Shown: one piece after another, positions 49,850 through 62,600 of the stretch
Layout: each line of letters begins with the position of its first letter
Numbering within the stretch: position 1 is the stretch's first letter
Assembly (NCBI GenBank): GCA_933228675.1
Contig: OW121741.1
Coordinates: forward strand, 133,003,290 to 133,067,289
DNA length: 64,000 nt
From: Stomorhina lunata
Lineage: Eukaryota; Arthropoda; Insecta; Diptera; Rhiniidae
Direction: 5' to 3'
Notes under the pieces: generated by a model
Seen by the model: the letters and a program-made list of their open reading frames with translations, nothing else
Databases searched by the model: none
Told to the model about the DNA's origin: nothing
Translations under genes and position numbers: made by a program

Positions 49850-52595
49850 TGAAATTTCCTATAAAAATAAGAAATTTTTGAAAACTTTTTTGTAGGAAAT
49901 TTTCAAAAAAGAAAAGTTTGAAAATGTTCCTATAAAAATAAGAATTTTTTTAAAAACTTCCAATAACAATAAGAAATTTTTTAAAAACTTCCTATAACTA
50001 TAGGAAATTTTTGAAAAATTTCTTATAAAAATAAGAAATTTTTGAAAAGTTTCCTCTAACAATAATAAATTTTTCAATAAATTCCTCTAAAAATAATAAA
50101 TTTGTGAAAAAGTTCCTCTAAAAATATATTTTTTTTTAAATTTCCTTAAAATATAAGAAACTTTCAACAATTATCTTATAAAAACAAGAAATTTTGGAAA
50201 AATTTCCTTTAAAGATAAGAAATATTTAAAAATTTCCTATAAAATAAGAAATTTTTAAAAAATTTTCTTATAAAATAAACATTTTTGAAAAATTTCCTAT
50301 AAAATAAAAGAAATTTTTGAAAACATTCCCATAAAAATAAGAAACTTTTGAAAAATTTCCTATAAAAATATGAAATTTTTAAAAAAATTTCCTATAAAAA
50401 TAAGAAATTTTTGAAAAATTTCCTAAAAAAAATAGGAAATTTTTGAAAAATTTCCTATAAAAAAGAAAAATTTTTTAAAATTTTCTATAAAAATTAGCAA
50501 TTTTGATTTTTTTTTGAATTCCCATGAAAATTAGAAAGTTTTGAAAAATATCCCTAGAAAAAAATTTTGAGAAATTTAAAAAAATAAGAAATTTTTCAAA
50601 AGTTATATGAAATAATTCATTTTGAAAATATTTTCTATAAAAACAAGAAATTTAAAAAAAAAATTTCAAAATTTTCCTATAAAGATACAAATTTTTTTAA
50701 AACTTTCCTATAAAAATAAGAAATTTTTGAAAAATTTCCTGTAAAAAGAAGAAATTTTTAAAAAATTTCCTATAAAAATAAGACATTAAAAAAAACTTCT
50801 TATAAAAATAAGAAATTTTTGGAAAGTTTCCTCTAAAAATAATAAATTTTTCAAAAATTTCCTCTAAAAATAACAAATTTGTGAAAAAAATTCCTCAAAA
50901 AATAATTGTTTTTTTTAATTTCCTTAATATATAAGAAATTTTTAAAAATTATCTTATAAAAACAAGAAATTTTTGAAAAATTTCCTTTAAAAATAAGAAA
51001 TATTTAAAAATGTTCTATAAAAATAAGAAATTTTAAAAAATTTTTGAAAAATTTCCTATAAAAATAAGAAATTTTTAAAAAATTTTCTTATAAAATAAAC
51101 ATTTTTGAAAAATTTCCTATAAAATATAAGAAATTTTTGAAAATTTTCAAAAAAAAAGGAAATTTTTGAAAAATAGGAAATTTTTGAAAATTTTTCCTGT
51201 AAAGAAGAAAAATTTTTAAAAATTTACTATAAAAATAAGAAATTTTTGAAAAATTTCCTATAAAAATATAAAATTTTTGAAAAATTTCCTATAAAAATAA
51301 GAAATTTTTAAAAAAATTCCTATAAAAATAAGACATTTTTGAAAAATTTCCTATAAAAATAAGAAATTTTTGAAAAATTTCCTATGAAAATTAAAAATTT
51401 TTGAAAAATTTCCTATAAAAATAAGAAATTTTTGAAAAATTTCCTATAAAAATAAGAAATTTTTGAAAAATTTCCTATAAAAAAAAGAAATTTTTGAAAA
51501 ATTTCCTATAAAAATAAGAAATTTTTGAAAAATTTCCTATAAAAATAAGAAATTTTTGAAAAATTTCCTATAAAAATAAGAAATTTTTGAAAAATTTCCT
51601 ATAAAAATAAGAAATTTTTGAAAAATTTCCTATAAAAATAAGAAATTTTTGAAAAATTTCCTATAAAAATAAGAAATTTTTGAAAAATTTATAAAAACAA
51701 GAAGTTTTTAAAAAATTTCCTATAAAATAAGAAATTTTTGAAAAATTTTCTATAAAAATAAGAAATTTTTGAAAAATTTCCTACAAAAATGAGAAAAATG
51801 TAAAAGATTTCCCTAGAAAAAAAATTTTTGTGAAATTAAAAAAAAAATTTAAATTTTTCCTTTAAAAAGAAGTTTTTGAAAAACTTCCTATAAAAATAAG
51901 ATATATTTAAAATATTTCCTAAAAAAAACAAGAAATTTTTAAAAAATTTCATATAAAATATAAGAAATTTTAGAAAAAATTCCTATAAAAATAAGATATT
52001 TTTGAAAAATTTCCTATGACAATTAAAAATTTTTGAAAAATTTCCTAAAAATTTTGAAAAATTTCCTATAAAAATAAGAAATTTTTTTAATTAGTTGTTA
52101 AAAATTCCCAGAAAAATATGGAAGTTTTGAAAAATATACCTTGAAAAAAAATTTTGAGAAATTTAAAAAAATATAAAATTTTTGAAGAGTTTCCTATAAA
52201 ATAAAAAAATTTTGAAAAATACAATAAGAAATTTGTAAAATATAATAACAAGAAATTTTTTAAAAAATTTCGTATAAAATTAAAAAAATTTTGAAAAAAT
52301 TCCTATAAAAATAAGAAATTTTTAAAAATGTTCTTATAAAAATAAGACATTTTTTTAAAACTTCCTATAAAAATAAGAAATTTTTAAAAAATTTCGTATA
52401 AAAATAAGAAATTTTTTTAAAAAAATATCTAAAAATTAAGAAATTTTTTAAAAAATTTCTTTTAAAATACGAATTTTTTAAAAAATTTCTTTTAAAATAC
52501 GAAATTTTTGAAAAATTTCCTGAAAAGATAAGAAATTCTTTGAAAAATTTCTTTAAAAATAAGAAAAAATTCCTATGAAATTAAAAATTTTGTAA
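49850..52595 (+). repeat. Family A 31-bp minisatellite array, plus orientation
   Basis: About 88 units, uniform at 51290-51680 and otherwise decayed. A block at about 50040-50290 (TCCTCTAAAAATAATAAATT, then TTTTTTTAATTTCCTTAA and AAAACAAGAAATTTT) recurs at about 50830-51095, a higher-order duplication of roughly 800 bp. Confidence 0.93.
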
Positions 52596-53767
52596 CAGGT
52601 TTTTTTTATTAAAATTATAAAATTTCCTTGAGAATTCATTTAAATGAAATTTACTGTTTTCTCTCTTTATTTTTCTTAACATTAATTAACAAAGATTTCA
52701 AGTGTAACATGCAAATTTAAAAATAATTTTAATTGGGTCGTATAGACGTTATAACAAGTAAATTCATTTTCAAACAAGTTAAGACAGAAAAATATAGAAA
52801 TTAAACAAAAAATTATAAAAACACGCTTTTTAATCACTGCCCCCAAAACTCCCCCGATCTTCGAACGCCAAATATGTATATAAATCTCCAATAGTTTAAA
52901 AACTCATTCACAATTTTGTAATAATCCAACGAACATTTCGCGTTAAAATGCGTAATTAACCACTAAATGAATGTGTTCGTTTATTCGCTTATACGCCTAA
53001 TCTTTCGTATCGATCGATCGCCACAAAAATGCAAATTAAACGCTTTTGAACATAAATTGTCTTGTAATTGACATTATTTGATTTTCATATTAGCAAATGT
53101 TTACTTTTTGTACAATATTTTTAACAAAATTCCGCTTTTTTTTTGCAAAATTTAAATCCAGTGCCATTTAGTTCACATTAATTTATACTAAAAATAAAAA
53201 TAATGTGGCGCGTTTTTTTTTTCTTAGTAAAAAATTGTAATTTAAATTATTTATATCGGCGTTTAAAAAAAATTTGTTACTCTGTAAGAAAAAACTAAAT
53301 TTTTTTGATAAGGCAAATTGATAAATGAGATAAAGCAAAAATACTCGTAACTCATTCATCAATGCTATTATCTATAAGAGTTATTGCTAAATTTTTTTTA
53401 ATCATAAAATAAAGAATATTAGCTGTTGGCATAGGAATGTGATAACTCATAAACTATGAACATTTTTTATGATTGAAGAAGCAATGAGTAATGAAATTAA
53501 CACCTTTTATCTGAATGCAAGTAAAATATTTTAAACAGAAAAATTTTGATGTAAAACTTTTTTACAGAAAAATTTTATATTTTTTTAATAGATTTTTAAA
53601 CGAAAAAAATCCATTTTTCTTTTTTTGTGTTAATTTTTTTATAGAACGAATTATTAAAAAAGTTGTTCAAGAAAAAAGTTCGATATTAAATATTTTTAAG
53701 AAAAAATTTTAAAGAAAATTTTTAATAGAAAAATGATTATTCAAAATGAAAAATCCCAGTCTATTAC
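52596..53767. other. Unique region, no gene supported
   Basis: Mixed AT-rich DNA. TATCGATCGATCG at 53009-53021 is a notable palindromic GATC run. The open stretches at 52682-52891 (minus) and 53515-53712 (plus) are Phe/Lys/Asn-rich and unconvincing. T-rich runs occur near 53140 and 53210. Confidence 0.5.
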
Positions 53768-54674
53768 ATTTATTTATTAATGTGATAGACAATTTATTGA
53801 TATAATTCAAAAAAATTGTGTTTACTTTTGTTCAGTCAATAGTCTGAGCTTTTTTTACCTTTGATTTGCAAACATAATTCGTAATGATTGTGTTTGTAAA
53901 GTAGATAATAATGCGTTTAATGGTTTTCGATCTGTCTAAAAGTAGGAATACTCCTCCTAAATATTATGACCATCGAAAATTTGTATAGAAAATATGTTTA
54001 TGTAAAATTGCTCATAGAAATTTTTTTTTATTTAAAATTCTAAAAGAATAAATTTTCATAACAAAATTTTTTATAGAAAAAATTTCGATAAAAATTAAAA
54101 AAAAACTATGAAAATTTTTTCGAAAAAAAACTATGAAAATTTTTTCGAAAAAAAATTCTATCAAAACTTTTCTTGTACAATTTTTTATAAAAAATGTAGT
54201 TGTAAATTTTTTTTATTTAAAATTCTAAAAGAATAAATTTTCATAACAAAATTTTTTATAGAAAAAATTTCGATAAAAATTAAAAAAAAAACTATGAAAA
54301 TTTTTTCGAAAAAAAACTATGAAAATTTTTTCGTAAAAAAAATTCTATCAAAACTTTTCTTGTACAATTTTTTATAAAAAATGTAGTTGTAAATATTTAA
54401 TAGGAAAAGTTTCAATGTACAATTTTTTATATAAAGAATTACTATAAAACTTAAAAACAAAAATATGAAATATTTTTATGAAAAATTTTCTATTCGTAAT
54501 GATTGTGTTTGTAAAATAGGTTATAATGTGAGGTTTTCGATCTGTACAAAAGTGGGGATACTCCACCTGATGAAGATGGCCTAAACTACCATCAAAACGC
54601 ATAGAGAAATTGGTTGTCCCCACAAGCATTTCTTGCTTTTATCAATAAATTGTCTATTAGATTAATAAATAAAT
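53768..54674. mobile_element. Unit bounded by 35-bp inverted repeats
   Basis: The left end (53768-53802) is the reverse complement of the right end (54640-54674) except for about three positions. The right end begins TATCAATAAATTGTCTAT and ends ATTAATAAATAAAT. Inside, an 87-bp block (53877-53963, with ATTCGTAATGATTGTGTTTG and GGTTTTCGATCTGT) recurs in direct orientation at 54492-54577, flanking a tandem duplication. This could be a non-autonomous inverted-repeat element with internal repeats. No transposase frame and no clear target duplication are visible. Confidence 0.45.
54025..54394 (+). repeat. Two tandem copies of a 185-bp block
   Basis: TTTAAAATTCTAAAAGAATA at 54031 recurs at 54216, and the following bases (TTTTCATAACAAAATTTTTT, ACTATGAAAATTTTTTCG twice, TCTATCAAAACTTTTCTTG) are almost identical in both copies. 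The near identity implies a recent duplication compared with the decayed repeats around it. Confidence 0.85.
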
Positions 54675-54689
54675 CAAATTCGAATAAAA

Positions 54690-56700
54690 TTTCTCTTTGA
54701 AAAATTTCGATAGAAAATTTTTAAAGAAAAAATTTGTATGTAAAATTGTTCATAGAAAATTTTTTTTTATGTCAAATTTTTATAGAGAAGGTTTTGATTA
54801 ACATTTTTTTAGAAAAAATTTGTATGGAAAAATTTTCGGTTGAAAATTTTTTATAGAAAAAATTTTGATGAACAAATTTCTATAAACATTTTTTATAGGA
54901 AAAGTTTCGATGTAAAGATTTTTTATAACAAAAGTTTCGATGAAAATTTTTATAGAAAAAAATTCTATTAAAATTTTGTATATAAAATGATTCGATGAGA
55001 ATAGTTTATAGGAATGAAAATTTTTATAGAAAAAATTTCGATGAAAATTTTTTATAGGAAAAATTTCGATGAAAATTTTTTATAGAAAAAATTTCGATAA
55101 AAAATTTTTATAGGAAAATTTTTGATGTAAATTTTTTACAGAAACAGCTTTAATGTACAATTTTTTATAGGAAAAGTTTCAATGAAAATTATTATAGAAA
55201 AAATTTTTATGAAAATTTTTTATAGGAAAAATTTCGATGAAAATTTTTTATAGGAAAAGTATCAATGTACAATTTTTTCTAGGAAAAGTTTCGATAAAAA
55301 TTGTTCTAGAAAAAATTTCTAAGAAAATTTTTTATAGGAAATTTTCGAGAAACATTTTTATAGAAAAAATATTATCCTTTACAGAAAAAGTTTCAATGTA
55401 CACTTTTTTTTATATGAAAAGTTTCGATGAAAATTTTTATAAAAAAAAATCTATGAACATTTTGTACATGAAAAGTTTTGAGGAAAATTTTTTATAGGAA
55501 AAGTTTCAATGTTCAGTTTTTTATAGGAAAAGTTTCGATAAAAATTTTTAATAGAAAAATTTTTAAGAAAATTTTTTATAGGAAATGTTTCGATGAAAAT
55601 TTTTGATAGAAAAAAAATTTATGAAATTTTTTATAGGAAAAGTTTCAATGTACAATTTTTTATAGGAAAACTTTTAATGAAAATTTTTATAGAAAAAATT
55701 TCTATGAAATTTTTTTTTAGAAAAATTTTTGATGAAAATTTTTTATAAGAAAAATTTCGATGAAAATTTTTTATAGGAAAAGTTTGAATGTACAATGTTT
55801 TATAGGAAAAGTTTCGATGAAAATTTTTCTAGAAAAAATTTTGATAAAATTTTATAAAAAAAAAATTCAATGAAAATTTTTATACAAAAAAATTTCTATG
55901 AAAATGTTTATAGAAAATATTACAATTAAAATTTGAATAGAAAAAATTTTAATAAAAATTTGTACAGAAAAAATTCGATGTGCAATTTTTTATAGGAAAA
56001 GTTTCGATGAAAATTTGTTTATAAGAAAAGTTTTAATGTGCATTTTGTTTTATAGAAAAAACACTATAAAACTTTAAAAAAAATATATTTTTGAGAAAAA
56101 TTTTGATGTGACTTTCTATTGAAAAAATTTCGATAACAATAATAAATAATTGTAATAAATTGGGATCTTAGTGTAATACACTACAGTAAAACTTTTTAAT
56201 AAAATGTTTGATGTCCTAAAAATTTTGAAATTTTTTTTTTTTTTTTCAATAAAAAATGTTTACGTCAAATTTTGTATTAAAAAAATTTCGATGTCAAATT
56301 TTTAATTAAAAAAATTTCGATGTAAAATTTTTATTGAAAAAAATTTTGATGTAAAATTTTTATTGAAAAAAATTTCTATGTAAAATTTTTTATAGGAAAA
56401 TTTTCAATGGATTTTTTTTTTAAAGAATAACATTACATTTTTTAAGAAAAAATTTTGATATGAAATTTGTTTTTAGAAAAATTTCAATAAAATATAATAT
56501 TAAAATTTTGATAAAAAATAATTAAAGAAAAATTTCGATACAAATTTTTTTTTTTTTTTCTGAGAAAAAATCTTGACACAACATTTTTAGACACAAAAAT
56601 TTTTAGACGAAAAATTTCGACATCTACTTTTTACAGAAAATATTTTTATAATAGAAATTCCGGTGAATAAATATTTTTAGAAAAAATTTTGATATAAAAT
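54690..56700 (+). repeat. Family D ~28-29-bp minisatellite array, degenerate
   Basis: About 65 imperfect units of AAATTTCGATGAAAA plus TTTTTTATAGGAAAA. Variants alternate GATGAAAA and AATGTACAA after TTTC, so a two-unit pattern is visible around 55200-55800. The array becomes too diverged to follow after about 56700. Open frames at 55237-55497 are incidental. Confidence 0.85.
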
Positions 56701-58359
56701 CAAGAAACATATTAACGCCTTAGAGAAATCTTTATATCTAAAACCAAATAAAGTCGGAATACAAAAAAACGATATATAATCGAAAGGAACAGATACTTGA
56801 ACCGCAATATATTTTTAAACACAAATCGGTCTAGTAGTTGCAGAGATATTGGATTGTATAAGATCTCTAACCGTGAACCTTTTCTTTAAAATTCATGAAT
56901 GAATTTAGAAAATATGTTTTTAGTGGCTTATCATTGACTTTAACCCTGACTTAACGCATTAAAGCTAAATTTAGAAAGATAAGAACTATTTATATTTCGG
57001 TACAGACTAATGCCCAATTCACTAGAAGACTTATTAGTAATAATTCGCTATATGTCGTATAATAATGTATGGGCAAATCTAAAAATCATTCAAAGATCGA
57101 AATTTTCTAATTTTCATAACTGGATCTACATATGAAAAAAGGTACTTACTATTCAGATTTCATTTCTATTCCAAGAAAAAATATAATGTTGTGTAACTTC
57201 TTAACTATAAAAGTTAAAGTCTTTAAACTTTTAACATTTTTCTTAATTGCCATTAAGATTAAGTTGGTCAAAAAAATGGTAATTTCAAATCCTTTACAAA
57301 AAATGTATCTTCAGAAGAATTAGAGTTGGGATCATTGAACTAAGTACAGCTGACTTTTTTATTATTCCTATCTAGTTTGGTAACAGAACAGGATTGGGGC
57401 AGGGGTGGTCTTCCATACATCTTAGGGGAGTCTTCCATACATTATAGCTTGAAAAGTTATAGTCTTAAATCTTTAGGAGCTTTCTTATTTGCACAAAATA
57501 AGCCAGGATAGGAGCAGGGGGAACTTTGTCCCCAGAATTTTAAAATAAAATGTATCCATAATTATTATCTGAAGTGTTAAAATGGAGTATTAAAAACTTT
57601 TATCAATAGGAGATTTTGAATTATTGGAAAAAAATTAAATTCGTGGAAACATTCGGAATGACGGTTTTTTTCATATGACACCAATTTTTTTGTAAAGCAA
57701 AATATTATGAGTGCTAATACTTCATAATTAAATTTATTTGGAAACGAAAGAAAAATAATAGATAAAATAAACAAATACTGTATCTCTAACCCATATTATT
57801 TCAAATAATTGCAGATTCAAAATTTCTTGAAATAAAACGAAAAAAAAAAAGATTCTAAAAATTAAAATTTAAACAGAAAACTCTCATAAAATGCTAAAAA
57901 TACTAAAAACTAAATAAAATAAAAATAATAAACAAAACACTATTGAAAAATTTGAAATTTATTACTATTTATTTAATCGATAAAAATCGAAAAATATTTA
58001 GACAATAAGAGATTTTTAACAATGAGTTAAAAACTTTATGAATGGGAAGATTATTGAGAATCGGAGAAGCAAATTTAATGAAATTTCCCAGAAAGAAAAA
58101 TATTACAAAAATTAAAAAAGAAGAGTCTAGAACAGACAAATGAAGTGAAATTCTTTAAAAAGAAAAATCAAGTGAGAATGAAATATTTAATGAAAATTGA
58201 AGGTGTGAAATTGAAACAGAATTTAGAAAAATTCGAAAAAGAACAAATGAAAACGGAAGTTCGTTAAACATTTTAATCAAAAAAATACGAACTTTTAGAA
58301 GAAAAAAAAACATAATTAAATATAAATAAATTTTTATGTGAAAACAAACCTAAATAAAT
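56701..58359. other. Unique DNA upstream of the coding exon, probable intron end and 5' leader
   Basis: A strong acceptor-like site lies at 57355-57375 (pyrimidine tract TTTTTTATTATTCC, then TATCTAG). GGTCTTCCATACAT and AGTCTTCCATACAT form a short direct repeat at 57408-57442. From about 57830 to 58359 the plus strand is strongly A-rich, as fly 5' leaders often are. A second possible acceptor is ACTTTTAG at 58291-58298. I call no gene in it other than the likely leader of the coding exon at 58360. Confidence 0.4.
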
Positions 58360-59484
58360 ATGAAAAAAATGAAACCGAACCTTAGAAAAATATTTAACTT
58401 TCACACCATTATCCTGGTGGTGCTATGGATAGTTCTAGTGGTGACATTGCAAACGGTGGAGGGCAAACTTCAAAGGAGTCACAACAAACATGGTCATAGG
58501 CATAATTACCAGCAACACAACAATAATAATGATGATAGTGTTGGTGGCGGTTTTGTTGAAAATACAGATGATTATAAAGTTACCGATAAGCACCAGCTAC
58601 AACATCACAATCATGAGCATGCTCATCATCATAATCATCATCACAACCAAGAGCATACGGCCACCACTCCCAGTTTAGAATTTACAACTAGTTCTTCAGA
58701 CTTACCGTCTTCTACTCCCTCGCCCTCATCCTTGTCGGGTGATAATGAGTTTTTAATTAAAGAACAACAAGATCTGCCGCTGCTAACAAATAAGGACGAA
58801 ATCTATTATAAAACAAAAGATTTGAAAACCTCATCTTTATCTACCTCCACCTCAAAGCCTTCACTTTCGATACACCTCATGAAAACACAAAATGTTCATG
58901 ATCACAAAATTCCAGCAACAAGTTCAAACTCAAACACAATGAAAAGTTCCGAAACAAAATCTAATTCTAGACAAGAAGAGGAGGTACACACCCATCATAA
59001 TAATTATAACAGCAACAGATTAATATCAACACCAACAAAATCTTCAACCAAACATCAGGGCCTTAGAGGCAACGCCGACAACATTGACGTCGTCATTGAC
59101 ATTCAAAATCATTCAACAGACAACTTCGTTGCTACAAAGTCTTCCGAACGTCATTATGAAAATTCCAAATTGAACTTGGCAACAAAAGATAAAAGATCAA
59201 GTAATGATCACAAACCAAATCATCATTATCATCATCGTGATCATGATCATGATCATTCTTCATCTCATAATGATCAACGCTCTGAGCAGCCAGAGCAAAA
59301 ACCAGATATCGACCACATCAAACATTCGGTACGTCAGAATTATGAAGATTATTATTCAGATTCGGAGGGTGATGATGATGAAGAGGATGATGATTATAAT
59401 GAAGATATCGATGGTATTTCATATGACGATGATAACAATTTAAGTGATCGTTCGTATGCCAGGATAACTCGTTCTAAACTTGAT
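58360..59484 (+). CDS. First coding exon of a secreted or membrane-anchored His-rich, acidic protein; family unknown
   Basis: 375 codons from ATG 58360 to a GAT codon followed by a perfect GTAAGT donor at 59485 (phase 0). Reading on would add 11 codons to a TGA at 59518, probably intronic. Residues 1-15 are basic, 16-30 form a hydrophobic segment (TIILVVLWIVLVVTL), and a signal-peptidase site fits after VEG (33-35). An uncleaved anchor is the alternative. Then follow His-rich 78-99, Ser/Thr/Pro-rich 100-127, a second His cluster 284-303 (HRDHDHDH inside), and an acidic tract 328-358 with YEDYYSDSEGDDDEEDDD, a plausible Tyr-sulfation context. Sequons are at N250 and N360. There is no cysteine at all. 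It looks like the disordered N-terminal part or propeptide of an extracellular protein, the folded domain being in later exons outside the window. ATG 58369 (Met4) has the better fly start context. I do not recognise the gene. Confidence 0.82.
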
Positions 59485-59490
59485 GTAAGT
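59485..59490 (+). promoter_or_regulatory. Splice donor GTAAGT ending the coding exon
   Basis: CTTGAT|GTAAGTATG matches the metazoan donor consensus on the intron side at all six positions. Sequence after it loses coding character and soon becomes family A minisatellite, as expected of an intron. Confidence 0.75.
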
Positions 59491-59609
59491 ATGATTAAAT
59501 TAATTGCAAATATCATGTGATTACAGTGGCGGGCAAATTAATGGGTTTATCAAACATCCCACCGACTTTTTATAGATTATTTTCCTATATCCCTACTACT
59601 ATGATATAA
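59491..59609. other. Start of probable intron, unique DNA
   Basis: A short unique stretch between the donor and the family A array. No feature is recognised. Confidence 0.5.
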
Positions 59610-62600
59610 TTTATGAAAAATTTTCTATAAAAATTTTTGAAAAATTTCCTATAAAAATAAGAACTTTTTGAAAGAATTCCTATAAAAATAAGAAATTTTT
59701 GAAAAATTTCCTATAAAAATAGGAAATTTTTTAAAAATTTCCCATAAAAATAGGAAATTTTTGAAAAATTTCCTATATAAAAAGGAAATTTTTGAAAAAT
59801 TTCCTATATAAAAAGGAAGTTTTTGAAAAATTTCATATAAAAAAAGGAAATTTTTGAAAAATTTCCTATAAAAATAGGAAATTTTTGAAAAATTTCCTAT
59901 AAAAATAGGAAATTTTTGAAAATTTTCCTATAAAAATAGGAAATTTTTGAAAAATTTCCTATAAAAATAGAAAATTTTTGAAAAATTTCCTATAAAAATA
60001 GAAAATTTTTGAAAAATTTCCTATAAAAATAGAAAATTTTTGAAAAATTTCTAATAAAAATAGGAAATTTTTGAAAAATTTCCTATAAAAATAGGAAATT
60101 TTTGAAAAATTTTCCATAAAAATAGGAAATTTTTGAAAAATTTTCCATAAAAATAGGAAATTTTTGAAAAATTTCCTATAAAAAAAGGAAATTTTTGAAA
60201 AATTTCCTATAAAAAAGGAAATTTTTGAAAAATTTCCTATAAAAATAGGAAATTTTTGAAAAATTTCCTATAAAAATAGGAAATTTTTGAAAAATTTTCT
60301 ATAAAAATAGGAAATTTTTGAAAAATTTCCTATAAAAATAGGAAATTTTTGAAAAATTTTCTATAAAAATAGGAAATTTTTGAAAAATTTCCCATAAAAA
60401 TAGAAAATTTTTGAAAAATTTCCTATAAAAATAGGAAATTTTTGAAAAATTTCCTATAAAAATAGGAAATTTTTGAAAAATTTCCTATAAAAATAGGAAA
60501 TTTTTGAAAAATTTCCTATAAAAATAGGAAATTTTTGAAAAATTTCCTATAAAAATAGGAAATTTTTGAAAAATTTCCTATAAAAATAGGAAATTTTTGA
60601 AAAATTTCCTATAAAAATAGGAAATTTTTGAAAAAATTCCTATAAAAATAGGAAATTTTTGAAAAATTTCCTATAAAAATAGGAAATTTTTGAAAAATTT
60701 CCTATAAAAATAGGAAATTTTTGAAAAATTTCCTATAAAAATAGGAAATTTTTGAAAAATTTCCTATAAAAATAGGAAATTTTTGAAAAATTTCCTATAA
60801 AAATAGGAAATTTTTGAAAAATTTCCTATAAAAATAGGAAATTTTTGAAAAATTTCCTATAAAAATAGGAAATTTTTGAAAAATTTCCTATAAAAATAGG
60901 AAATTTTTGAAAAATTTCCTATATAAATAGGAAATTTTTGAAAAATTTCCTATAAAAATAGGAAATTTTTGAAAAATTTCCTATAAAAATAGGAAATTTT
61001 TGAAAAATTTCCTATAAAAATAGGAAATTTTTGAAAAATTTCCTATAAAAATAGGAAATTTTTGAAAAATTTCCTATAAAAATAGGAAATTTTTAAAAAA
61101 TTTCCTATAAAAATAGGAAATTTTTGAAAAATTTCCTATAAAAATCGGAAATTTTTGAAAAATTTCCTATAAAAATGGGAAATTTTTCAAAAATTTCCTA
61201 TAAAAATAGAAAATTTTTGAAAAATTTCCCATAAAAATAGAAAATTTTTGAAAAATTTCCTATAAAAATAGGAAATTTTTGAAAAATTTCCTATAAAAAT
61301 AGGAAATTTTTGAAAAATTTCCTATAAAAATAGGAAATTTTTGAAAAATTTCCTATAAAAATAGGAAATTTTTGAAAAATTTCCTATAAAAATAGGAAAT
61401 TTTTGAAAAATTTCCTATAAAAATAGGAAATTTTTGAAAAATTTCCTATAAAAATAGGATATTTTTGAAAAATTTCCTATAAATATAGGAAATTTTTGAA
61501 AAATTTCCTATAAAAATAGGAAATTTTTGAAAAATTTCCTATAAAAATAGGAAATTTTTGAAAAATTTCCTATAAAAATAGGAAATTTTTGAAAAATTTT
61601 CTAAAAAATAGGAAATTTTTAAAAAATTTCTTATAAAAATAAGAAATTTTTGAAAAATTTCCTATAAAATAAGAAATTTCTGGAAAATTTCCTATAAAAT
61701 TAAAAAATTTTTGAAAAATTTCCCATAAAATAAAGTAATTTTTGTAAAATTTCTTATAAAAATAGGAAATTTTTGAAAAATTTTCTATAAAAATAGGAAA
61801 TTTTTGAAAAATTTTCTATAAAAATAGGAAATTTTTGAAAAATTTTCTATAAAAATAGGAAATTTTTGAAAAATTTTCTATAAAAATAGGAAATTTTTGA
61901 AAAATTTTCTATAAAAATAGAAAATTTTTGAAAAATTTCCCATAAAAATAGAAAATTTTTGAAAAATTTCCTATAAAAATAGGAAATTTTTGAAAAATTT
62001 CCTATAAAAATAGGAAATTTTTGAAAAATTTCCTATAAAAATAGGAAATTTTTGAAAAATTTCCTATAAAAATAGGAAATTTTTGAAAAATTTCCTATAA
62101 AAATATGAAATTTTTGAAAAATTTCCTATAAATATAGGAAATTTTTGAAAAATTTCCTATAAAAATAGGAAATTTTTGAAAAATTTCCTATATTTAGAGG
62201 AAATTTTTGAAAAATTTTCTAAAAAATAGGAAATTTTTGAAAAATTTTCTAAAAAATAGGAAATTTTTGAAAAATTTCCCATAAAAATAGAAAATTTTTG
62301 AAAAATTTTCTATAAAAATAGGAAATTTTTGAAAAATTTTCTATAAAAATACAAAATTTTTGAAAAATTTCCCATAAAAATAGAAAATTTTTGAAAAATT
62401 TCCTATAAAAATAGGAAATTTTTGAAAAATTTCCTATAAAAATAGGAAATTTTTGAAAAATTTCCTATAAAAATAGGAAATTTTTGAAAAATTTCCTATA
62501 AAAATAGGAAATTTTTGAAAAATTTCCTATAAAATAAGAAATTTCTGGAAAATTTCCTATAAAATTAAGAAATTTTTGAAAAATTTCCTATAAAAATAAG

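Noticed and set aside
55237..55497. 86-codon open frame in family D
   Set aside because: It is translation of degenerate ~28-bp minisatellite units.
58490..59443. Ile/Met-rich plus-strand frames overlapping the coding exon
   Set aside because: They are out-of-frame shadows of the CAT and GAT codons of the His- and Asp-rich protein.
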